A stretch of 64,000 nucleotides of DNA. Source: Pelagimonas sp017744045. Lineage in GTDB: Bacteria > Pseudomonadota > Alphaproteobacteria > Rhodobacterales > Rhodobacteraceae. Of this stretch, positions 33,179 through 42,092 are shown piece after piece; the stretch's first letter is position 1, and each line of letters starts with the position of its first letter. The stretch lies in NCBI RefSeq assembly GCF_017744045.1, contig NZ_JAGHRD010000008.1; one strand, 5' to 3'. The position numbers were made by a program, and so were the translations under genes. The notes under the pieces were generated by a model, which saw only the letters and a program-made list of their open reading frames with translations, did not search any database and was not told the DNA's origin.

Positions 33179-33810
33179 TGACCCGACGGTCGATCCTCAA
33201 GTATGCCTTCGCTGGCATCGCGGCGATCATCCTGACACTTGTTGTTGGGTGGTGGCAGGTCGATGGCCCCGGCGCGCCCGAACAAGCGGGGTTGCGCCCG
33301 GTTGCCCTATCTGAAATGGAATTCCGCCTGACAGATCACGAAGGTAACGAGGTTGGACCCGAAAACCTTATCGGCAGCCCGTCAATGGTCTTCTTCGGCT
33401 TCACCTATTGCCCGGACGTTTGTCCGACGACTCTGTCGGATATTTCCGGCTGGCTTGATGACCTGGGCGAAGAGGCGGAGGGAATGAACGTGGTGTTCAT
33501 CACCGTCGATCCAGAGCGGGATACTGTCGAGGCAATGGCCGAGTATGTCGGCTATTTCCATCCGTCGATCCGCGGGTGGACTGGCCCGGAAGAGGAAATT
33601 GCGCGCGCAGCACAGGGCTTCCGCGCACGCTATGGGCGGGTGCCGACCGAAGGTGGCGACTACACCATGAACCACACTGCCAGCGTTTTCCTTTTCGACG
33701 CGAAAGGCCGGTTCAGCACCATGATCGACTATCACGAGCCGAGGGAATTCGCAGTGCCGAAAATCCGGCGTGCGCTCAATAGAGAAACTGGGGGGCAACA
33801 TGAGAATTAG
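33178..33810 (+). CDS. SCO1/SenC family protein, copy 2
   Basis: This 210-residue SCO protein has an N-terminal membrane helix (about 8-27), CPDVCP and the late His in DYTMNHTASVFLFD. It is clearly distinct from copy 1 in sequence. Coupled to the PCuAC gene by the TAATG overlap, the two form the classic SCO-PCuAC pair. Two SCO proteins in one operon suggest separate thiol and copper functions. Confidence 0.92.
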   Translation: MTRRSILKYAFAGIAAIILTLVVGWWQVDGPGAPEQAGLRPVALSEMEFRLTDHEGNEVGPENLIGSPSMVFFGFTYCPDVCPTTLSDISGWLDDLGEEAEGMNVVFITVDPERDTVEAMAEYVGYFHPSIRGWTGPEEEIARAAQGFRARYGRVPTEGGDYTMNHTASVFLFDAKGRFSTMIDYHEPREFAVPKIRRALNRETGGQHEN

Positions 33811-35173
33811 AACAATCGCGGCAGGTTTCGCATTCGTATCGGTGCTGTCGGTGGGCGGGTTGGCAATATCGGGCATCTGGTCGAAGGATCCGATCCCTCC
33901 CGGTCTGGCAGCTGCAACCACTTGGTCGCCACCTCAACTCCCGCTTCCCACTTCTATTGAAACGGAAACACCGCAGGTCGCACAAACACGTGTGGAGCCC
34001 GCAATACCACTCCAGTCCATGCCACGTCTGGAGGTTGCGAGCGCCGATACTCTCTTACCGACGATAGAACCTCCGCTCTCCAACTGGTCACGCGATATCG
34101 CAACCGGCGAGACGCTCGACACCGTTCTTGAAGAAGCAGGTCTCTCAGCGACTGACCGTGCCGAGGTCGCTCTGGCCCTCGGCGCGGAATATGATCTGAG
34201 GCGACTTAGGCCTGGGCATTCGGTCACCGTTGTCTCGACGATGGACGGCAGCCCGCGCAGCGTCGCGCTCTCCGTCGAGGACGGTGTGCGGATCGAGGCG
34301 ATCTTTGGCGAAGAGTTGGCCACGCAGGTCGTGACCCCGGCTCCCGACTTCATAACATCGGCGGGCGAAGCGGTGATCGACAGCTCGCTTTTTGCCGCGC
34401 TGGAAGAAGCCGAGATGCCTGCCCGCTTCGCTGTCGATTTGGCACAGATGCTGGGTGGAATCGTCGACTTCCGTCGTGAGGTGACCGGCGGAGAAACGCT
34501 TCGGCTACTGTGGCGCGAGGCCCGTGTTGGCGAAGACAGAATTGGTCAGCCGGAACTTACCTTTGCATCGCTGGAGATCGGCGGCGCACTTTATGAAGTT
34601 GTCTGGCCGGTAAGCGGTAGCGATCGGGCAACGATTTACGTCAATGGCACGGTTCTCCGCGTTTTTGCACAGCCTGTCGAAGGGGCGCGATTAAGCTCGG
34701 TATTTGGCCGCCGTACGCACCCGGTCTACGGCAATGTCCGGATGCACACAGGTGTCGATTTCGCGACGGCAAGCGGAACGCCGGTTCAAGCGACAGCACC
34801 GGGACGGATCAGCTTCATCGGCTGGCGGGGCGGCTATGGTCGCGTGGTCGAAATCGCCCACGGCTCAGACACAATGACACGCTATGCGCATCTCAGCGCT
34901 GTGCCCGAGGGCCTGGCACAAGGCCAATGCGTTGCGGCGGGAGATGTGATCGGTCGCGTCGGCGCGACTGGCACGGCGACGGGCCCGAACCTGCACTACG
35001 AAGTCCTCGTGGATGGACGCCCTACTGACCCCCTCTCTGACGACAGACTTGCCGAAGCGGCTGAGAGCGAAGCGGATGATACAGCCGCGCTTTTGCGTCT
35101 GGTCGAGGCGCGGGCGCTTCTGAATGAAAACCTCGGCAGCGACATTGCCGAAACGACAACCGAAAGGCTCTGA
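33800..35173 (+). CDS. M23-family murein endopeptidase
   Basis: This 457-residue protein has a single N-terminal membrane segment, a Pro-rich linker, a LysM/OapA-like part at about 95-250 and the M23 (LytM) domain at about 300-420. The zinc ligands are His in YGNVRMHTGVDFA (HxxxD) and the final HYE in TGPNLHYEVLVDG. Family members cut peptidoglycan cross-links in the periplasm. ATG 33800 overlaps the SCO gene end. The presence of a wall hydrolase in a metal-resistance operon is unusual. Confidence 0.92.
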   Translation: MRIRTIAAGFAFVSVLSVGGLAISGIWSKDPIPPGLAAATTWSPPQLPLPTSIETETPQVAQTRVEPAIPLQSMPRLEVASADTLLPTIEPPLSNWSRDIATGETLDTVLEEAGLSATDRAEVALALGAEYDLRRLRPGHSVTVVSTMDGSPRSVALSVEDGVRIEAIFGEELATQVVTPAPDFITSAGEAVIDSSLFAALEEAEMPARFAVDLAQMLGGIVDFRREVTGGETLRLLWREARVGEDRIGQPELTFASLEIGGALYEVVWPVSGSDRATIYVNGTVLRVFAQPVEGARLSSVFGRRTHPVYGNVRMHTGVDFATASGTPVQATAPGRISFIGWRGGYGRVVEIAHGSDTMTRYAHLSAVPEGLAQGQCVAAGDVIGRVGATGTATGPNLHYEVLVDGRPTDPLSDDRLAEAAESEADDTAALLRLVEARALLNENLGSDIAETTTERL

Positions 35174-35176
35174 CCC

Positions 35177-35632
35177 ATGAGACGCATGATCCAAGCTCTT
35201 GCCATCACACTCGCCCTGTTACCGGCGGCGCAGGCCCTCGCGGAGGCAACCCCAATAGACGTCCGCAAGACCAATGGATGCGGTTGCTGTCTGTCCTGGA
35301 TGAATCATCTTGAGGAGAACGGCTTCGCACCAATAGGCCAGGACATGTTCGGCGGCCTTCTCGTGCGCTTCAAACTCGACAACGGAGTGCCGCAGCGCAT
35401 GGTCTCCTGTCACACTGGGCTCGTGGACGGTTACGTGATCGAGGGACATGTGCCTGCAGCCGACATCCGCCGCCTTCTGAACGAACGCCCCGATGCGGTC
35501 GGTCTCGCAGTCCCCGGAATGCCCTATGGTTCGCCAGGGATGGGGCCGGAAGACGAACGCGATGCCTACGACGTCTTCTTGATCCAGAAAGACGGCTCGA
35601 CCGAAATATTTTCGAGCTACCCAGCAGGGTAA
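35177..35632 (+). CDS. DUF411 metal-binding protein, copy 1
   Basis: This 151-residue secreted protein (signal peptide about 1-23) belongs to DUF411, proteins linked with copper and other metal resistance. The NGCGCCLSW motif (Cys35, 37, 38), the SCHTG cysteine/histidine and the conserved VPAADIRRLLNERPDAVGLAVPGMPYGSPGM block are all present. It starts 3 bp after the M23 gene and ends the operon. A second copy lies at 63384-63851. Confidence 0.93.
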   Translation: MRRMIQALAITLALLPAAQALAEATPIDVRKTNGCGCCLSWMNHLEENGFAPIGQDMFGGLLVRFKLDNGVPQRMVSCHTGLVDGYVIEGHVPAADIRRLLNERPDAVGLAVPGMPYGSPGMGPEDERDAYDVFLIQKDGSTEIFSSYPAG

Positions 35633-35731
35633 CCGAGCCGAATTATGGAAGTCCTTTCCCCAATCTAGCTAACCTATTCAGCCGCTTCAGCGCAGACCGG
35701 CCAATGGTATCCAAAGTAGTTACGTTGCAAC

Positions 35732-36214
35732 ATGTTGACAGTCAACAAAACACAAGTACTCGGCATACTAGCTGTCGTCGGCGCCGTCGCCACTGATCAG
35801 GTAACAAAAGCCTGGGTTGTCGCGAGCGCCGATACCCTAAAAGACGGGATCGCTGTCTTTCCCGGGCTTAATCTCACGTTCCATCGCAATGATGGCGTAA
35901 CCTTCGGGCTTTTGGGTGGCGCCCCCTGGTGGGGCCTCTTGCTTCTTGCGCTTATCATTTGTGCCTGGCTCCTGATCATGATGCTTCGCACAGAGAGCAG
36001 TATAGAAGCGATTGCGTATGGGGCGATCATAGGTGGCGCGCTCGGCAATGTCGTTGATCGCATCCATTATGGAGCCGTAACAGACTTCCTTGATTTTTTC
36101 ATTGGATCTGCACACTGGCCGACTTTCAACATGGCAGACGTATTCATTGTCGGAGGTGCCGGATTACTGCTGGTGGTACCAGTGATCCAGAGGCACTTCG
36201 AGGGCGATCATTGA
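35732..36214 (+). CDS. lspA: Lipoprotein signal peptidase
   Basis: This 160-residue protein with four membrane helices cleaves prolipoproteins. The catalytic aspartates are visible in GALGNVVDRIHYG (Asp109) and FNMADVFIV (Asp136). Accessory LspA copies occur in lead and cadmium clusters, where the homologue is called PbrC. With the MerR regulator and the P-type ATPase nearby, that is the likely role here. The 100-bp gap before it shows no MerR operator, so it may read through from the DUF411 operon. Confidence 0.93.
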   Translation: MLTVNKTQVLGILAVVGAVATDQVTKAWVVASADTLKDGIAVFPGLNLTFHRNDGVTFGLLGGAPWWGLLLLALIICAWLLIMMLRTESSIEAIAYGAIIGGALGNVVDRIHYGAVTDFLDFFIGSAHWPTFNMADVFIVGGAGLLLVVPVIQRHFEGDH

Positions 36215-36479
36215 AGACATTGCCCCAAGTTTCATTCGGCGGATTTTTTGCCTGAGCAACTGTTTCCTCGATTTGCCGGACAAGAAAAATTTCTCGTGCC
36301 ACAAGTCTGAATAATCTATGTTGGCATTGTAGGTGCCTACTCCGGCGAGCTTGCCGATCGCTCAAGTATTGACTTTTCTAAAGGCACCGCGACAAAACCA
36401 AGTTTCGAAATCGAACCAGTAACCACCCGCAGATATTGAATCATAAAGAAGGTTGCTCAAAAAAGGACTTGCTCGGCGC

Positions 36480-36815
36480 ATGCACCTACCAACGCTTACT
36501 TTATGCCGAACCTGCCGTGACGCGGATCCAACCCTGTATGATCAAGTGGTATCAACGCTAAAGGCAGCGAATGTGAAGGCAAAATTGCAGCACGTCGATT
36601 GCATGTCCGGCTGCATGCGACCACAAACGCTTGCAGTCCGACAGAACGACAAGACTGCTTATCTTTTCGGTGAGATAACTGCTCAAGACCTGCCGGACAT
36701 CCTGACATTCATCCGGATGTATCAGGAAAGCCCAGACGGTAACTTCGCGGATGCAAGGCCACTTGGAAAGCTGCGTTTCAAGGCTATTGCTCGCATTCCC
36801 GCAGATGTGCAGTAA
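36480..36815 (+). CDS. DUF1636 family protein
   Basis: This 111-residue protein has cysteines in the DUF1636 pattern: LCRTCRDADP near the N terminus and VDCMSGCMRPQT in the middle, with a thioredoxin-like ferredoxin layout. The family is associated with cobalt/cobalamin genes, and here it directly precedes a cobalamin riboswitch and cbtB-cbtA. ATG 36480 is preferred, AAGGA lying 11 bp upstream; TTG 36453 would add nine residues. Role unknown, perhaps metal handling or redox. Confidence 0.85.
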   Translation: MHLPTLTLCRTCRDADPTLYDQVVSTLKAANVKAKLQHVDCMSGCMRPQTLAVRQNDKTAYLFGEITAQDLPDILTFIRMYQESPDGNFADARPLGKLRFKAIARIPADVQ

Positions 36816-36974
36816 ACCACCCGCACCACGATATTAGTAGCTCCTGCGGTGAATTATTGCATTCAGTACAGTGTTGACAGCAGCAGATTTCAAATCAATT
36901 TGGCGCTGCGGAACTTAGGCATGCCGGTTTCGTACTTGACCTGCTACCGCCTAATCGGACAGAAACAGTCATTA

Positions 36975-37158
36975 CGGTGCTCAAAGGTGCAAATGCATTA
37001 GAGCTGAAACGGGAATGAGGACGGTGGACCAAATCGCGGCACCGAAACCTCAACCGCCCCCGCGACTGTGAGCGGCGAGCTACCTTCCATTTCCACTGGT
37101 GCGAGAGTGCTGGGAAGGGGGAAGACGGCATCGACCCGCGAGTCAGGAGACCGGCCGT
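36975..37158 (+). ncRNA. Cobalamin riboswitch
   Basis: All conserved blocks of the B12 riboswitch are visible in order: GCTGAAACGGGAATGAGG, the CCGCCCCCGCGACTGTGAGC core, CACTGGT, GCTGGGAAGG and CGCGAGTCAGGAGACCGGCC. It ends about 50 bp before the cbtB start. Binding of adenosylcobalamin should lower expression of cbtB-cbtA. Confidence 0.95.
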
Positions 37159-37207
37159 ATATTGAACGTAACTTGCGCCGTCGGGTGTGACGGCAAGGAG
37201 GACTAAA

Positions 37208-37378
37208 ATGACGACAAACGCTATCAAAGCATCCGCTGTAGGATCAACCATTCTGCCCGCAGTGTTCGCCCTTATTCTGGGTTTGGGTGTTGTTACTGTG
37301 ACCGGCCATGCTCAAGCTTCTGGCCTGCATGACGCTGCTCACGATGTGCGCCACGCAACTGGCTTTCCCTGCCACTAA
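37208..37378 (+). CDS. cbtB: CbtB, small subunit of the B12-regulated cobalt transporter
   Basis: This 56-residue protein has one membrane helix and the family-defining C-terminal metal motif HDAAHDVRHATGFPCH. CbtB works with CbtA in cobalt uptake. Start ATG 37208 follows GGAGGAC just after the riboswitch. The longer frame from 37187 is not needed. Confidence 0.95.
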   Translation: MTTNAIKASAVGSTILPAVFALILGLGVVTVTGHAQASGLHDAAHDVRHATGFPCH

Positions 37379-37382
37379 GACC

Positions 37383-38081
37383 ATGTTCAGTCGTATTCTG
37401 ACCAGCGCGTTGTTCGCTGGTGCTGCAGCGGGGCTGATTGCCGCCTTGCTGCAGCTTTATTTCGTGCAGCCTGTACTTCTCCACGCCGAACTTTATGAGG
37501 GTGGCGATTTGGTGCATTTTGGCGCTGATCCTGTGACTGCGCATCCCGAGTTGCCCGGCATGTTCGCCGAGCCGGTGCGCGACGGCCTAAGCATCATCTT
37601 CACGATGCTGACGTATACTGGCTATGCATTGGCCCTTGTGGCGCTTATGTCGATTGCCGAACAACAGGGTCGTGAGATTAACGGTCGCACCGGTTTGCTT
37701 TGGGGCTTGGCTGGCTTTGTTGCCTTCCACTTTGCGCCTGGCTTGTCGCTGGCGCCTGAAGTGCCAGGCGTAGCCGCAGCAGATGTCGGTGTGCGCCAAG
37801 TATGGTGGACTGCTACTGTTGCCACAGCTGGCGTCGCCATGTGGTTGATCGCCTTTGGAGGCAACTTGGTGAGCTATCTGATCGCCGCTGGACTGCTGAT
37901 AGCGCCTCACGTCGTCGGTGCGCCTGAACCCGACACCTTCGCTGGCCCGGTTCCGACCGAGATCGGCGCGCTATTTGCCGCCCGAGCCTTTGGCATCGGC
38001 ATGGCCGCTTGGGTGTTGCTGGGAAGCTTTGCCGGATACTTCTGGCAGGCTGAAGGCAAACGCGCGAACGCCGCCGCCTGA
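37383..38081 (+). CDS. cbtA: CbtA, cobalt transporter membrane subunit
   Basis: This 232-residue membrane protein has about five or six helices. The family pattern includes the N-terminal ALFAGAAAGLIAALLQLYFVQP, several acidic/His loops and the APEVPGV loop. It starts 4 bp after cbtB; the frame upstream runs inside cbtB and is rejected. With CbtB it imports cobalt for B12 synthesis, under the riboswitch. A GC hairpin at 38102-38123 follows. Confidence 0.95.
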   Translation: MFSRILTSALFAGAAAGLIAALLQLYFVQPVLLHAELYEGGDLVHFGADPVTAHPELPGMFAEPVRDGLSIIFTMLTYTGYALALVALMSIAEQQGREINGRTGLLWGLAGFVAFHFAPGLSLAPEVPGVAAADVGVRQVWWTATVATAGVAMWLIAFGGNLVSYLIAAGLLIAPHVVGAPEPDTFAGPVPTEIGALFAARAFGIGMAAWVLLGSFAGYFWQAEGKRANAAA

Positions 38082-38101
38082 TTCCTTTCCTCTATTGCTT
38101 T

Positions 38102-38123
38102 CCCGCCGGTCACCGCCGGCGGG
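38102..38123 (+). terminator. Terminator-like hairpin after cbtA
   Basis: CCCGCCGG (38102-38109) pairs with CCGGCGGG (38116-38123), followed by AGCTTTCATTT. It lies only 27 bp before the next start, so part of the transcripts may read on. Confidence 0.7.
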
Positions 38124-38149
38124 AGCTTTCATTTATTGAGGAGGACAAA

Positions 38150-38653
38150 ATGTCCCGTTCACTCGCTCTCTTCGCCATCGGGCTGATTTTTGGCGGCGGC
38201 GTCGGCTTTGTGATCGCGGCCGGCAGCGGCAGCACCTTTGACAGCCACGACCATGCTGACCCGTCTCAACATGGTAGCAATGCGGAGATGGCAGCCCATG
38301 ACCACTCTGCTGTCACTAACTTACCGGCCGACAGCAATGCCCCCAGCGTGGCGATCAAGATGATTAAAGATCCGATGGCAGGTTGGAACTTGCACGTGAC
38401 ACCGCAAAACTTCCGATTTTCTCCTGAGAATGCCTCTACTGAGGAAATACTTGGTGAAGGTCACGCGCATGTCTATATCAACGGCGAAAAGCTGGGGCGC
38501 CTTTATGCCAACTGGATACACCTCCCATCACTGCCGGATGGCGACGTTGAGATAAAAGTTTCCCTCAATGGCAACAGCCACAGCCCGCTAATGGTTGGGG
38601 GCTTGCCCGTCGAGGCCAAACTAATCGTTCAAGCAGACGATGACGGCTCCTGA
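38150..38653 (+). CDS. Membrane-anchored His-rich protein
   Basis: This 167-residue protein has an N-terminal membrane helix (about 5-25), a His/Asp-rich linker (SHDHADPSQHGSN, HDHSA) and a beta-rich domain containing GEGHAHVYINGEKLGRLYANWIHLP. It probably binds metal in the periplasm. I cannot name the family with certainty. The location right after cbtBA suggests a helper in cobalt supply or a link to the neighbouring metal genes. GGAGG precedes the start. Confidence 0.75.
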   Translation: MSRSLALFAIGLIFGGGVGFVIAAGSGSTFDSHDHADPSQHGSNAEMAAHDHSAVTNLPADSNAPSVAIKMIKDPMAGWNLHVTPQNFRFSPENASTEEILGEGHAHVYINGEKLGRLYANWIHLPSLPDGDVEIKVSLNGNSHSPLMVGGLPVEAKLIVQADDDGS

Positions 38654-38684
38654 GCAAAACTCAGATCTTGACTGAACTTCGGTC

Positions 38685-38705
38685 GCAGGGGCCTTGCGCC
38701 CCTGC
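38685..38705 (+). terminator. Hairpin after the His-rich protein gene
   Basis: GCAGGGGC (38685-38692) pairs with GCCCCTGC (38698-38705) across a short loop. No T run. It sits 32 bp after the stop, between converging genes. Confidence 0.55.
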
Positions 38706-38791
38706 ATTGCCATGGTTTGCATGTCAGGATCGAATGCAATCCTCCCCTGAGCGCATCATTATGGCAAATGGCAATAGCATGAACCAACTCG

Positions 38792-39241
38792 CTATCGGCT
38801 CATTTTACTCTGTGAAAAATCCTTGAATACGCGAAGCGTCTCTTCGCTTACATGATGCTCGATACCTTCAGCATCGTGCTCGGCCACGTCTTTGGAAATA
38901 CCCAGGGCGATAAGGAACTCCACAACAATTCGGTGCCGCTTTCGACAAGCCTCGGCCAATCGCCGCCCAGCATCCGTTAGGCGTATTGATCGGTAAGGTT
39001 CCTGCACAATGAAGCCCTCGCGTTTAAGCCGGGTCAGGTTCTTGGACACAGTGGGCTGGGTCACGCCGAGCCGCTCGGCAATCTCCACGGGCCTCGCTGA
39101 ACCGTTCTGGTGAATCAGCTCCGCGATCAGCTCGACATAATCCTCCACAACTTCGCTTTGTCGGGCGGCGCGGGCTGCCTCGAAACCGCTCACCTGGTCG
39201 TCAGGTTTACGTCCGAATAGTTGTGGTTTCTGATCGGTCAT
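38792..39241 (-). CDS. mntR: MntR-like (DtxR family) manganese-responsive repressor
   Basis: This 149-residue protein has a winged helix at about 35-95 (ARPVEIAERLGVTQPTVSKNLTRLKREGF) and the DtxR dimerisation/metal domain with HRIVVEFLIALGISKDVAEHDAEGIEHHVSEETL, the usual metal ligands. Start ATG 39241; the longer frame has a non-protein-like extension. It diverges from the di-haem cytochrome and ABC transporter operon, and a dyad at 39348-39361 lies in the shared region. So it likely represses that operon when manganese is plentiful. Confidence 0.92.
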   Translation of the reverse strand: MTDQKPQLFGRKPDDQVSGFEAARAARQSEVVEDYVELIAELIHQNGSARPVEIAERLGVTQPTVSKNLTRLKREGFIVQEPYRSIRLTDAGRRLAEACRKRHRIVVEFLIALGISKDVAEHDAEGIEHHVSEETLRVFKDFSQSKMSR

Positions 39242-39347
39242 TCTGCTCTCGGTGTCTATTGCTGGTGCGGAACCCTGCTTGCCGCGCCTTATTGTGTATG
39301 CACCAGCGACGCGGGCCTTGACAATGACATAGACTTTTCTACAAAAC

Positions 39348-39361
39348 TTAGCCAAGGCTAA
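39348..39361. promoter_or_regulatory. Candidate MntR operator
   Basis: TTAGCC-AA-GGCTAA, a 14-bp dyad, lies 18 bp before the start of the cytochrome gene, overlapping its likely -10 region (TAATAATTATAG). TTGACA at 39318-39323 could be a -35, though its spacing to the -10 is not ideal. Confidence 0.65.
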
Positions 39362-39378
39362 TAATTATAGACTGAACC

Positions 39379-41232
39379 ATGAAACACCTGATTGCATCTG
39401 CCTTGATTGGCCTGCTTCCGCTTAGTGTGGGGGCCACTGCCATTGAAGAAGCCCCTTGGGCACCTCGGGCCGCAGCCTACCGGCTGAGCCTATTCATGGC
39501 GAACTTGACACCCGTTCCCTGGGAGAAGATTGAAAACAATTGGACTGCTCCGGCACCCGGCAGCGCAGTTGCGGTGGAGGCACTGTCACGGGTATCGGAT
39601 AGCGACGCCCAGAACATTCGTGCAGCGCTGGCTGCGGAAGACCGACAGGCCCTGTTTGCTGCCATTACAACGGCATTGGCCAAAGGTATTCTGCAGCACC
39701 TAGAGGCAGCCGAGGCGACACTTGGCCAGCCTGAAGCCGCATTTGAGGTTGCGCAGTCTGCGGCCTTGTACCGCGCGTTCGAGGACGGCATCCTGGCGGC
39801 GGACAAGCAGGCCGCACACGACCTAGGTCGCGCCTGGCTGGTTCTGAATTCTTCTCTGGGTAGCACCGGTATTTTGAACAATGGCGCTCAAGACCCGAAT
39901 GTGGCGCGATTTGCTGAGGCGCAAAAAGTTATCGTGGAGTACATTGAGACAAACTATCTGCCCTCCGTTTTTGTCGAACGTGGCAAGCTGACCCCGGCAC
40001 CGGAGAGCGCAGTGCGCTCCGGTACGCCGGTAGTGTTGCCCGCCACACTCCCACCGGGCTCCAATATTGCTGATCAGCGCGAGCTACCCCGGCTGGTGCT
40101 CCAGTTTGAAGAGGCTGGCGAGGATGAGGCCAACCTGCCGCTTGTGGCCTATGGCGACATGCTGTTCGACAGCCCTGAAATCTTTGGTTCCCCAGCACGT
40201 GACCTGGGCATTGCCTGTTCAACTTGCCACAACCGGTCCGATGTGAACCGGGATTTCTTTATCCCCGGCCTCTCTAGCCATGCTGGCGGGATGGATGTGG
40301 ACAGCTCCTTCTTCAATCCGATGTTCAATGACCGGGAAGACGATCACCTGGATACGCCGTCAATGCGAGGCATCCGCTTTACAGCGCCTTACGGGCGTGA
40401 TGGGCGCGAGCCGAGCCTGCGCAGTTTTGTACGCAATGTGATCGTGACCGAGTTTGCCGGAGCGGAGCCAACGCCGTTCCAACTCGATGCGATGGTCGCC
40501 TACTTGCGCGCCTTTGACTTTCTGCCCAACCCACAGATAGACGAGGCCGGGCGGCTGACTGACAAGGCCTCTGAGGCTGCGAAACGCGGTGAGGTACTGT
40601 TCAATACCGAATTTGCCGGGCTTGGCGACAGGTCCTGCGCCTCCTGCCACACCCCGGACCGGTTTTTCCGAGATGGGCAGACCTATGACATTGGCTCGGC
40701 CGAGCCGCCGTTCCCGGGCGGCACCGCAACCCCATTCGAAACGCCCACATTGCGCAATGTCAACTTCACCGCGCCCTACATGCATGACGGATCGCTGGCG
40801 ACCCTAGCGGGGGTTGTAGACTGGTTCAACGATACCAAGGATCTGGGCTTGGATGCGGAACAGCGCGCCGATTTAACTGCCTATCTGCGCGCGGTAGGAG
40901 ATGGTGAGGAGCCCTACCAGCGCTTTGAAGGCCGAGACAGCGTGTTCCGCCTGTCGTGGGAAGAGCTTACCACTTTTGCTTCGACGCTGGACACACTGAT
41001 CCCGATGCGGGATGCGGAGAACATCGCCGTATTGATTGATACTGTTGCACCGGATCTGGCGGCAGATGCGAGCGTTATGATCAATCAAAACGCTAAGCCA
41101 GAAATCTACCGATTTGCCGCAATTCTTCAGGCAGTTGGCGATGCCAGCGCCGCTGGCGACTGGGCTGAGGCGAGCCTCCAGTGGGACGCTTTCAAAACCA
41201 TGCAAGCCGAGATTGATGAGAGGATGTTCTGA
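39379..41232 (+). CDS. Di-haem cytochrome c, peroxidase/MauG-like
   Basis: This 617-residue secreted protein (signal peptide about 1-20) carries two haem c motifs, CSTCH (about 281-285) and CASCH (about 417-421), inside a CCP/MauG-like region (about 250-510). The N-terminal 220 residues are helical and have no family I recognise, and a further helical tail follows residue 520. The protein is much longer than bacterial CCP (about 330). Its stop overlaps the next ATG (TGATG), tying it to the ABC transporter. It may redox-process the transported metal or compound. Confidence 0.87.
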   Translation: MKHLIASALIGLLPLSVGATAIEEAPWAPRAAAYRLSLFMANLTPVPWEKIENNWTAPAPGSAVAVEALSRVSDSDAQNIRAALAAEDRQALFAAITTALAKGILQHLEAAEATLGQPEAAFEVAQSAALYRAFEDGILAADKQAAHDLGRAWLVLNSSLGSTGILNNGAQDPNVARFAEAQKVIVEYIETNYLPSVFVERGKLTPAPESAVRSGTPVVLPATLPPGSNIADQRELPRLVLQFEEAGEDEANLPLVAYGDMLFDSPEIFGSPARDLGIACSTCHNRSDVNRDFFIPGLSSHAGGMDVDSSFFNPMFNDREDDHLDTPSMRGIRFTAPYGRDGREPSLRSFVRNVIVTEFAGAEPTPFQLDAMVAYLRAFDFLPNPQIDEAGRLTDKASEAAKRGEVLFNTEFAGLGDRSCASCHTPDRFFRDGQTYDIGSAEPPFPGGTATPFETPTLRNVNFTAPYMHDGSLATLAGVVDWFNDTKDLGLDAEQRADLTAYLRAVGDGEEPYQRFEGRDSVFRLSWEELTTFASTLDTLIPMRDAENIAVLIDTVAPDLAADASVMINQNAKPEIYRFAAILQAVGDASAAGDWAEASLQWDAFKTMQAEIDERMF

Positions 41233-42092
41233 TGCTGTCGCGCCGTACCTTTTTGACCACTGTCGCTGCCGCCCTAACAGTGCCAGCAACTGCCTCTGCG
41301 GAAGAGGCACTGAAACTCGCCTTCATTCCGCAAGAAAACCCAGAGAAGCTGTTGGGGGATATCGAGGCGATCACTGCCTGGCTGTCCCAGCAGTTGGAGG
41401 TTCCAGTCACCGGCTTTGTTACCTTTGATCATGCTGCGGCAGTTGAGGCATTGCGCAATGGTGATGCCGATATCTCCTTCATGGGTGCCTTGCCCTTTGT
41501 GCTGGCAGAAGACCAGATCGGGGCGGTGCCACTTCTGTCCGAGGTTTACCGCGGCCAGCCGAGCTATTCGGGCCGGGTGTTTGTGCGCAAGGACAGCGGC
41601 ATCGAGACGCTGGCCGACCTGCAGGGCCGTGACATTGCCTTTGCCGATCCGGTGTCGGAGTCCGGCTATCTCTATCCGCTCGACCTGTTTGTGCGCGAAG
41701 GACTCGTTGCGGATGCAGGCGATGCGGACCGGTTCTTTGGCCAGAAGTTCTTTGCCGGTGGTTATCAGCAGGCAATGCAGGCTATGGCCAACGGGTTAGT
41801 GGATGCTGCGGGTGCCAGCCAGTATGCCGATCTTTATCTGACGCCTGAGCAGCAGGCCGAGGTCAGGGTGCTGGGCGAAAGCGCGCAGATCCCCAGCCAT
41901 GCCATCATTGCCCGGCCTGGTCTAGATGCGGCCTTGCAGGCCCGCTTCGTGGATGCCATGCTGCGCCTGAACCAGGCTGAGAACCAGTATTTGCTGGCCT
42001 ATCTCTACGGCCCAGACGGCTATGTGGCAGCAGATCCCAAGGTCTATGACGGGGTCAGGCAGATGGCACGCCGTTACGGCTATCTAAAATGA
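41232..42092 (+). CDS. PhnD-like ABC transporter substrate-binding protein
   Basis: This 286-residue periplasmic protein has a twin-arginine-type signal (LSRRTFLT, hydrophobic to about 23). The PhnD-like fold is indicated by FIPQENPEKLLGDIEAITAWLSQQL, ADISFMGALPFVLA and GRVFVRKDSGIETLADLQGRD. PhnD homologues bind phosphonates, phosphite or other oxyanions. Here the link to an MntR gene leaves the ligand open. It is coupled to the cytochrome upstream and overlaps the ATPase gene by 4 bp. Confidence 0.88.
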   Translation: MLSRRTFLTTVAAALTVPATASAEEALKLAFIPQENPEKLLGDIEAITAWLSQQLEVPVTGFVTFDHAAAVEALRNGDADISFMGALPFVLAEDQIGAVPLLSEVYRGQPSYSGRVFVRKDSGIETLADLQGRDIAFADPVSESGYLYPLDLFVREGLVADAGDADRFFGQKFFAGGYQQAMQAMANGLVDAAGASQYADLYLTPEQQAEVRVLGESAQIPSHAIIARPGLDAALQARFVDAMLRLNQAENQYLLAYLYGPDGYVAADPKVYDGVRQMARRYGYLK

